From an uncultured Alphaproteobacteria bacterium (GTDB lineage Bacteria; Pseudomonadota; Alphaproteobacteria; RF32; CAG-239), in contig CALXTG010000190.1 of the NCBI GenBank assembly GCA_944391355.1, positions 1 to 6,919 of the forward strand: a stretch of DNA of 6,919 nt, written 5' to 3'. Shown piece by piece: positions 1 through 4,817 of the stretch (positions within the stretch are counted from its first letter, which is position 1; each line of letters opens with the position of its first letter). A model generated the notes under the pieces. The model was not told where the DNA came from. It ran no database searches and worked only from the letters and a program-made list of their open reading frames with translations. Both the position numbers and the translations under genes were made by a program.

Positions 1-1
1 T

Positions 2-259
2 GAGCATGCCGAACGCAATGCCATTTATAATGCCTGTCTGACCGGAACTTCTTTAAAAGGCTGCGTGATGTATGCGACACATGCGCCCTGTACTGACTGC
101 GCCCGGGCCATAATTCAGGCCGGAATCGCCATGGTCGTCACCCATAAGGTTGAAATTGACGAAAGCACGCCGCAGAACACCTGGCGCGATAAACTGGGCT
201 ATTCGCGCGAAATGTTTGATGAAGCGGGCGTGGAATATTTGGAACTCCCTTTAAAATAA
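2..259 (+). CDS. dCMP/cytidine deaminase-family protein, C-terminal part (5' end outside the window)
   Basis: Zinc-dependent deaminase of the deoxycytidylate/cytidine deaminase superfamily. The frame is open from the left edge, so the true start lies upstream and only 85 residues are visible. They begin with E-HAE-RNAI: the His (bases 5-7) is the usual zinc ligand and the Glu (11-13) the catalytic proton shuttle. The partner motif P-C-T-D-C lies at 86-100, its two Cys completing the zinc site. The spacing between motifs and the C-terminal stretch with W-R-D-K-L-G-Y-S-R-E-M and D-E-A-G-V-E resemble dCMP deaminases, which make dUMP for thymidylate synthesis in the cytosol. Other nucleoside or base deaminases share the same zinc motifs, so substrate is inferred. 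An internal GTG at 65 would exclude the HAE motif and is not a credible start. No clear terminator follows the stop. Confidence 0.88.
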   Translation, partial: EHAERNAIYNACLTGTSLKGCVMYATHAPCTDCARAIIQAGIAMVVTHKVEIDESTPQNTWRDKLGYSREMFDEAGVEYLELPLK

Positions 260-289
260 AAATTTGCATCATATATTACCTGATAATGA

Positions 290-318
290 TAGACAATCTA
301 AACCTTTTGTGCTATAAA
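290..318 (+). promoter_or_regulatory. Candidate sigma70-type promoter of the response regulator gene
   Basis: A -35-like TAGACA (290-295, one mismatch to TTGACA) and a -10-like TATAAA (313-318, one mismatch to TATAAT) are separated by exactly 17 bases. Transcription would start near 325, giving a leader of about 40 bases. It lies between the deaminase stop and the regulator start, so the regulator can be expressed on its own. Found by eye; no transcript data. Confidence 0.5.
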
Positions 319-327
319 TCATACATG

Positions 328-344
328 AACAACTGCCTGTTGTT
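328..344 (+). repeat. Inverted repeat in the leader of the response regulator gene
   Basis: AACAAC (328-333) and GTTGTT (339-344) are perfect reverse complements around a 5-base centre, TGCCT. The element sits just downstream of the predicted transcription start and about 8 bases upstream of the Shine-Dalgarno sequence. It could be an operator, for example for autoregulation, or a small RNA hairpin near the ribosome site. Six-base arms can also arise by chance in AT-rich DNA. Confidence 0.4.
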
Positions 345-352
345 TGAAGAGT

Positions 353-358
353 TAGGAG
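353..358 (+). promoter_or_regulatory. Ribosome binding site that decides the response regulator start
   Basis: TAGGAG at 353-358 directly abuts an ATG at 359 (no spacer) but lies 6 bases from the next in-frame ATG at 365. Normal Shine-Dalgarno spacing therefore favours 365, which also gives the family-typical N-terminus M-K-V-L-I-A-D-D-H. Confidence 0.75.
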
Positions 359-364
359 ATGCAG

Positions 365-1000
365 ATGAAAGTTCTTATTGCCGATGACCATGCCCTGTTT
401 CGTGACGGCCTCAGTCTGAATTTGGAACGTATTGACCCGCAGGCGGTCGTTTTTCAGGCCGGCAGTTTTTCGCAGGCTTTAAAAATCCTTGATGATGAAA
501 AGAAGCTTGATTTAATAATTATCGACCTTGATATGCCCGATATGCAATGGGAAGAAGGTCTTGCCGAATTGCGCAAAAAATCAAACGGCGCCCGTTATGT
601 CGTTATTTCCGCCACAGAAGACAGCCGCAGCATTCGCAAAAGTCTGGAGCAGGGGATCAGCAGCTATATTCCCAAACGTTCTGATACCAAAGTTTTAAGC
701 GGGGCGCTTAAGCTGATTTTGGACGGCGGCACTTATTTCCCGCCTTCGGTTTTTGAAACCGGCTCTTCTTCCGCCAACAGCGCGCAAAACGGCGATAAGC
801 CGAAAAATAAAATGTTGACCAATCGTCAATCCGAGGTTTTGGGGCTGGTTGCCCAGGGGCTGTCGAACAAGCAGATTGCCTATAATATGGGTGTCTCCGA
901 AGCAACTGTCAAACTGCATATTAACGCTCTGCTGCGTTCGCTCGGTGTTACCAACCGGACTCAGGCGGTTGTTACCGCTCAGAAAATGGGGCTGATTTAA
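365..1000 (+). CDS. NarL/FixJ-family response regulator (REC domain plus LuxR-type HTH)
   Basis: Cytoplasmic two-component transcription regulator of 211 residues, the usual size for the NarL/FixJ family. Residues 1-120 form the receiver domain: acidic pocket D7-D8, predicted phospho-acceptor D54 in I-I-I-D-L-D-M-P-D, switch residue S82 in V-I-S-A, and conserved K104 in Y-I-P-K. A hydrophilic Ser/Asn/Lys-rich linker covers about 131-149. Residues 150-211 are a LuxR-type DNA-binding domain, with L-T-N-R-Q-S-E-V-L, the G-L-S-N-K-Q-I-A turn and a recognition helix in S-E-A-T-V-K-L-H. All key phosphorylation residues are present, so it should respond to a histidine kinase, but none is encoded here and the signal is unknown. 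ATG 365 is preferred over ATG 359 because of ribosome-site spacing. It has its own candidate promoter and ends at a bidirectional terminator, so it is probably monocistronic. Regulated genes cannot be told from the sequence. Confidence 0.93.
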   Translation: MKVLIADDHALFRDGLSLNLERIDPQAVVFQAGSFSQALKILDDEKKLDLIIIDLDMPDMQWEEGLAELRKKSNGARYVVISATEDSRSIRKSLEQGISSYIPKRSDTKVLSGALKLILDGGTYFPPSVFETGSSSANSAQNGDKPKNKMLTNRQSEVLGLVAQGLSNKQIAYNMGVSEATVKLHINALLRSLGVTNRTQAVVTAQKMGLI

Positions 1001-1017
1001 TAATTTATTCAGCCCGT

Positions 1018-1050
1018 AAAAAAGCCCCGCCGGTATGGCGGGGCTTTTTT
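1018..1050. terminator. Bidirectional intrinsic terminator between the regulator and isomerase genes
   Basis: GCCCCGCC (1024-1031) pairs perfectly with GGCGGGGC (1037-1044) around a 5-base loop. Six A precede the stem (1018-1023) and six T follow it (1045-1050), so the hairpin has a U-tract on either strand. It lies 17 bases after the regulator stop and 18 bases beyond the isomerase stop on the opposite strand, so it should serve both convergent genes. Confidence 0.93.
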
Positions 1051-1068
1051 GGGCGGATAATATGCGCC

Positions 1069-1881
1069 TTATTTGCCGAGCGGCTGGTCTTTTAGGTCAT
1101 ATTTCTGAATTGAGGCCTTTTCGTTAAGCCCGCCGATGGTCTGGACAATGGCTTTTTCGGCCAAAATGGCTTTGAGCTGCGGACGAACGGTCTTGAAATC
1201 AGCTGGTTTGGTATCGCGGATATCTTCGACTTTGATAATGTGATATCCGTACTGTGTTTTAACCGGCGTTTGCGTATATTGTCCTTTTTTCAGCTTAAAC
1301 GCGGCTTCGGAAAATTCGGGTACCATCGTGCCTTCGGTAAAATAACCCAAATCGGAAGCGTCTTTGGAATATTGTTTGGCCAGCGTATCAAAATTGCCGC
1401 CTTTTTTCAGTTTGGCGATAACTTCCTTGGCCGTAGCTTCATTGTCAACCAGAATATGTTTGGCCTTGATTTCCTTTTCGGGTTTGAAGCTGCCTTTATA
1501 TTCGTCGTAAAGCTTGTTAAGATCGGCATCGCTGATATTCTTGTCAACCTGGCTTTCGATATAAACTTTCTTGGCCAGTTCTTTTTTAGCGATTTCCAAC
1601 TGCTTTTTATATTCTTTGGTTTCGGTGATTTTTGCCTTGGCCGCAGCCTGGTCGACCAGTTTGGTGCTGACCGCATAATCAAGGGCGCGGTTATAATATT
1701 CATCAAACGGCATTTGCGCTTTAACCTGCGGGTTGGCTTCATAAGTTTGGCGAATGTCGCTGACCGTAATTTTTTCGCCGTTGACAACAGCGGCAACGCC
1801 GTCTTTGCCTTCGGCCGTTGATAAAGCCGGATTAACCAGCAGCAGGCTTAAAACTGCCGTAACCAGATATTTTTTTTGCAT
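1069..1881 (-). CDS. Exported parvulin-type peptidyl-prolyl cis-trans isomerase (PpiC/PrsA/SurA-like)
   Basis: A 270-residue foldase predicted to act in the periplasm, catalysing cis-trans isomerisation at prolyl bonds of exported proteins. Residues 1-21 look like a Sec signal peptide: M-Q-K-K-Y, then a hydrophobic core, with a likely cut near A-L-S|T or S-T-A|E. No lipobox Cys is present and the protein contains no Cys. Residues 25-135 are a Lys-rich, mostly helical chaperone-like segment. The parvulin domain spans about 138-220, with H142 (A-K-H-I-L-V), D174 (the Pin1 Cys113-equivalent position, often Asp in parvulins), M186 and F190 of the proline pocket, and H214 (Y-G-Y-H-I-I-K-V). The loop between D174 and D-L-G is shorter than usual and lacks the common Gly-Gly. 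Start ATG 1881 has GGAGGT 6 bases upstream. It is divergent from secA, consistent with a role in handling Sec substrates. PrsA- and SurA-like roles cannot be separated from sequence alone. Confidence 0.93.
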   Translation of the reverse strand: MQKKYLVTAVLSLLLVNPALSTAEGKDGVAAVVNGEKITVSDIRQTYEANPQVKAQMPFDEYYNRALDYAVSTKLVDQAAAKAKITETKEYKKQLEIAKKELAKKVYIESQVDKNISDADLNKLYDEYKGSFKPEKEIKAKHILVDNEATAKEVIAKLKKGGNFDTLAKQYSKDASDLGYFTEGTMVPEFSEAAFKLKKGQYTQTPVKTQYGYHIIKVEDIRDTKPADFKTVRPQLKAILAEKAIVQTIGGLNEKASIQKYDLKDQPLGK

Positions 1882-1887
1882 AGAGAT

Positions 1888-1893
1888 ACCTCC
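1888..1893 (-). promoter_or_regulatory. Ribosome binding site of the isomerase gene
   Basis: On the minus strand GGAGGT lies 6 bases before the ATG at 1881, a near-perfect Shine-Dalgarno sequence that supports this start. Confidence 0.85.
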
Positions 1894-1919
1894 GATAAAA
1901 TTTTAACTTCATTCTTTAT

Positions 1920-1948
1920 ATAATACATTTGTGGATAATTCCACTCTA
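1920..1948 (-). promoter_or_regulatory. Weak candidate promoter for the isomerase gene
   Basis: On the minus strand a -10-like TATTAT (plus positions 1920-1925, 5 of 6 matches) is 17 bases from a poor -35-like TAGAGT (1943-1948, 3 of 6). Transcription would begin near 1912, giving a leader of about 30 bases. The DnaA-box-like sequence at 1930-1938 lies in the spacer. Low confidence because of the weak -35 and the AT-rich background. Confidence 0.3.
1930..1938 (-). promoter_or_regulatory. Perfect DnaA-box 9-mer (TTATCCACA) in the divergent control region
   Basis: The plus strand reads TGTGGATAA, the exact reverse complement of the consensus DnaA box TTATCCACA. It overlaps a short inverted repeat, GTGGA (1931-1935) and TCCAC (1940-1944), separated by 4 bases. 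It is the only perfect box I noticed here, so an origin is unlikely. DnaA is known to act as a transcription factor at single boxes, but binding here is not demonstrated. Confidence 0.45.
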
Positions 1949-1984
1949 TTTTTTTGTGATAGTTTATAACTTTGGCAACTTCTA

Positions 1985-2013
1985 TTGACTTTATTGCGTA
2001 TAAACACTAAATG
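1985..2013 (+). promoter_or_regulatory. Weak candidate promoter for secA
   Basis: TTGACT (1985-1990, 5 of 6 matches to the -35 consensus) is followed after 17 bases by TAAATG (2008-2013), a poor -10 with 3 of 6 matches. The leader would be about 30 bases. A better -10 hexamer, TATAAA at 1999-2004, lacks a properly spaced -35. The secA promoter is most likely in this AT-rich stretch, but the exact site is uncertain. Confidence 0.3.
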
Positions 2014-2051
2014 TAAAAAAGATTAACAATAAGTATATAAGGTGAAAATTT

Positions 2052-4772
2052 ATGTTAGGCAGAATAGCACGCAGCATCTTCGGCAGTGCCAACGACAGAT
2101 TCGTCAAAAAACAATTCAAAACCGTTCAAAAAATCAATTCTCTGGAACCTGAAATTTCAAAATTAAGCGACGAGGAACTGAAAGCCAAAACTCTGGAGTT
2201 CAGACAGCGCCTGAAAGACGGCTGGACGCTTGACGATCTGCTGCCGGAAGCTTTTGCCGTGGTGCGTGAGGCTGCCAAACGAACTCTCGGCCAGCGTCAT
2301 TATGATGTTCAGCTGATCGGCGGTATTGTGCTGCACAAAGGCATGATCGCTGAAATGAAAACCGGTGAAGGTAAAACGCTGGTCGCTACGCTGGCAGCTT
2401 ATCTTAATGCGCTGGAAGGCAAGGGCGTCCATATCGTGACCGTCAATGATTATCTGGCGCAGCGCGATGCCGAATGGATGGGGCAGGTCTACCGTTTTCT
2501 CGGGCTGACCGTTGATTTTATCGTTCACGGCAAAAATGACGAAGAACGCCGGGCGGCCTATAACAGCGACATTATTTACGGTACCAATAACGAGCTGGGT
2601 TTTGATTATCTGCGCGACAATATGAAATTTTCCTTGTCCGAAATGGTACAGCGTCCTTTCAATTATGCCATCGTCGACGAAGTCGACTCGATTCTCATCG
2701 ATGAAGCCCGTACCCCGCTGATTATTTCCGGGGCGGCCGAAGATTCTTCGGAAAAATATATTCTGGTCAACAAAATTATCCCCAAGCTGGTTGAGAGCGA
2801 TTATGAAAAAGACGAAAAAGCCAAGACCGTGGTACTCACCGAAAGCGGTATGGAACACGTCGAACAGCTTTTAAAAGAAGTCGGGCTGATTAAAGACGGC
2901 GGCTTATATGATCTGGGGAATGTAACGCTGGTTCATCATGTCAACCAGGCGCTGCGGGCGCACAAAATGCATCTGCGCGACATTGACTATATCGTGAAAG
3001 ACGGCAAGGTTGTCATTATCGATGAATTTACCGGCCGCATGATGGAAGGGCGCCGTTACAGCGACGGTTTGCATCAGGCGATTGAAGCCAAGGAAGGCGT
3101 GGCAATCCAGTCGGAAAATCAGACTTTGGCCTCGATTACTTTCCAAAATTATTTCCGTCTGTATCCCAAACTGGCTGGTATGACCGGTACGGCCATGACT
3201 GAAGAAGCCGAATTTGCGGATATTTACAATTTATCGGCTGTCGAAATCCCGACCAACCGCCCGGTTTCGCGAATTGACCACCATGATGAAATTTATCGTA
3301 CCGAACAGGAAAAATATAAGGCGATTATTGACACGATTCTTGATTGTCACCGCCGCGGTCAGCCGGTGCTGGTCGGCACCACTTCAATTGAAAAATCCGA
3401 ATTGGTGGCCGAGATGCTGCGTGCCAAAAGCAATGTCCGTTTTGAAGTTTTGAATGCCCGCCATCATGAGCGCGAAGCCGCAATTGTTGCTCAGGCCGGC
3501 GTTCCCGGTGCGATTACGATTGCCACCAATATGGCCGGCCGTGGTACCGATATTCAGCTCGGCGGTAATCTGGATATGCGTTTGAAAGAAATGCTGACCG
3601 GAAACGAAACGCCCGAAGAAGTTGAAAAATTAAAAACCAAATTGAAGGCCGAGATTGAAGAAGGCAAACAAAAAGCAATCGAAGCCGGAGGTTTGTATGT
3701 GCTCGGCACCGAGCGCCATGAAAGCCGCCGTATTGACAATCAGCTGCGCGGCCGTTCCGGTCGTCAGGGGGATCCCGGAACGTCAAAATTCTTCCTTTCG
3801 CTGCAAGATGACCTGATGCGGATTTTCGGTTCGGAAAGAATGTCGGCAATGCTGCAGCGTCTGGGGCTTCCCGAAGGCGAAGCGCTGGTTCATCCCTGGA
3901 TCAGCAAAGCGCTGGAAAAAGCACAGCAGAAAGTTGAAGAACGCAACTTTGATATTCGTAAAAACCTGCTGAAATATGACAACGTTATGAATGATCAGCG
4001 GAAAGTTATTTATGAACAGCGCAAAGAACTGATGGAAGCGACCGATGTTTCGGAAACCGTTGCCGATATGCGTCATGATTATCTGGCCGAAATCGTTGCC
4101 TCTTATATCCCTTATGGTTCGGCTCCGGCAGACTGGCGTTTAAATGAACTTCAGGCTGAGTTGCTGCGGGTTACAGGGTTGAACTTGCCGGTAACCAACT
4201 GGGGAAATGAATCAGGCCTCGGCGTCGAGGAAATGACGGCGCGGATTCTTGATGAAGTTGAAAAACAGCTGGTTGAAAAGAACCGCAATGTTCCGGCCGA
4301 AGTTTTGCGTATGGTCGAAAAGGGGATTTTGCTGCAGGTTTTGGATCAGCTCTGGAAAGATCATATCGCCACGCTGGATCATATGCGCCATACCATTGTT
4401 CTCCGCGCTTACGGCCAGAAAGATCCGCTGAATGAGTATAAGAAAGAAGCCTTTAACCTCTTTTCCAATATGCTGGATCAGCTGCGCGAAAAGACAACCT
4501 TCATTCTCTGCCGCACGCAGATCCAGACCGATTCTGCCGATGCTTTGGCCAGCCGCGAGGTTCGTCACCAGAATGTTCAGGAAATTCATGAACGCCCGCA
4601 AAGCCTGGTCGGAAATGAAGCGTCCGAGCCTGAGAAAAATGTGCCTTTTAAATATGCGCAAATGCAGGTTGACCCAAATAATCCGGCAACTTGGGGCAAA
4701 GTATCCCGTAACGCCCCCTGTCCCTGCGGCAGCGGCCGTAAATTCAAACATTGCCACGGTCAGGTAGCTTAA
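2052..4772 (+). CDS. secA: Preprotein translocase ATPase subunit SecA
   Basis: Motor ATPase that pushes unfolded preproteins through the SecYEG channel, acting at the cytoplasmic face of the inner membrane. The 906 residues match the usual length of proteobacterial SecA. NBD1 holds Walker A M-K-T-G-E-G-K-T (102-109) and Walker B with D209-E210 in I-V-D-E-V-D. The preprotein-binding domain covers roughly 225-370 and starts after T-P-L-I-I-S-G; I-D-E-F-T-G-R is at 323-329. NBD2 carries N-M-A-G-R-G-T-D-I (493-501) and the arginine-finger region Q-L-R-G-R-S-G-R-Q-G-D-P-G (564-576). The helical scaffold and wing domains follow, with L-W-K-D-H near 767-771 and L-R-A-Y-G-Q-K-D-P near 784-792. The tail ends in a SecB/lipid-binding zinc site with ligands C890, C892, C901 and H902, so it is complete. 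AAGGTG lies 7 bases before the ATG. The gene is divergent from the isomerase and is followed by a terminator, so it is probably monocistronic. No frameshift or missing motif was seen. Confidence 0.99.
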   Translation: MLGRIARSIFGSANDRFVKKQFKTVQKINSLEPEISKLSDEELKAKTLEFRQRLKDGWTLDDLLPEAFAVVREAAKRTLGQRHYDVQLIGGIVLHKGMIAEMKTGEGKTLVATLAAYLNALEGKGVHIVTVNDYLAQRDAEWMGQVYRFLGLTVDFIVHGKNDEERRAAYNSDIIYGTNNELGFDYLRDNMKFSLSEMVQRPFNYAIVDEVDSILIDEARTPLIISGAAEDSSEKYILVNKIIPKLVESDYEKDEKAKTVVLTESGMEHVEQLLKEVGLIKDGGLYDLGNVTLVHHVNQALRAHKMHLRDIDYIVKDGKVVIIDEFTGRMMEGRRYSDGLHQAIEAKEGVAIQSENQTLASITFQNYFRLYPKLAGMTGTAMTEEAEFADIYNLSAVEIPTNRPVSRIDHHDEIYRTEQEKYKAIIDTILDCHRRGQPVLVGTTSIEKSELVAEMLRAKSNVRFEVLNARHHEREAAIVAQAGVPGAITIATNMAGRGTDIQLGGNLDMRLKEMLTGNETPEEVEKLKTKLKAEIEEGKQKAIEAGGLYVLGTERHESRRIDNQLRGRSGRQGDPGTSKFFLSLQDDLMRIFGSERMSAMLQRLGLPEGEALVHPWISKALEKAQQKVEERNFDIRKNLLKYDNVMNDQRKVIYEQRKELMEATDVSETVADMRHDYLAEIVASYIPYGSAPADWRLNELQAELLRVTGLNLPVTNWGNESGLGVEEMTARILDEVEKQLVEKNRNVPAEVLRMVEKGILLQVLDQLWKDHIATLDHMRHTIVLRAYGQKDPLNEYKKEAFNLFSNMLDQLREKTTFILCRTQIQTDSADALASREVRHQNVQEIHERPQSLVGNEASEPEKNVPFKYAQMQVDPNNPATWGKVSRNAPCPCGSGRKFKHCHGQVA

Positions 4773-4809
4773 AAAACAAACCCCGGATTTAATTTCCGGG
4801 GTTTGTTTT
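4773..4809. terminator. Bidirectional intrinsic terminator between secA and the cysteine-rich gene
   Basis: A 15-base-pair perfect stem (4773-4787 with 4795-4809) encloses a 7-base loop. Its GC-rich part is CCCCGG/CCGGGG, and A-rich and T-rich outer ends provide a U-tract on either strand. It begins directly after the secA stop and lies 8 bases beyond the stop of the convergent cysteine-rich gene, so it can terminate both. Confidence 0.92.
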
Positions 4810-4817
4810 CTTTACCT

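Noticed and set aside
268..290. Possible terminator after the deaminase gene (ATCAT...ATGAT)
   Set aside because: Only five AT-rich pairs around a long loop and no following T-run, too weak for an intrinsic terminator.
359..361. First ATG as the response regulator start
   Set aside because: It touches the Shine-Dalgarno sequence with no spacer. ATG 365 has 6-base spacing and gives the typical receiver-domain N-terminus.
1240..1821. Long plus-strand open frame (193 codons) opposite the isomerase gene
   Set aside because: It mirrors the Lys/Ala-rich coding sequence of the clearly real isomerase, giving a Phe/Ile/Leu-rich composition typical of an antisense shadow. It has no proper ribosome site and no recognisable domain.
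1882..2051. Possible replication origin because of a DnaA box in AT-rich DNA
   Set aside because: Only one perfect box was seen, with no cluster of boxes and no origin-linked genes such as dnaA, dnaN, parA or hemE nearby.
2163..2858. Minus-strand open frame of 231 codons opposite secA
   Set aside because: Antisense shadow of a highly conserved essential gene, with no ribosome site, promoter or recognisable motif. Other shorter antisense and out-of-frame stretches across secA were discarded for the same reason.
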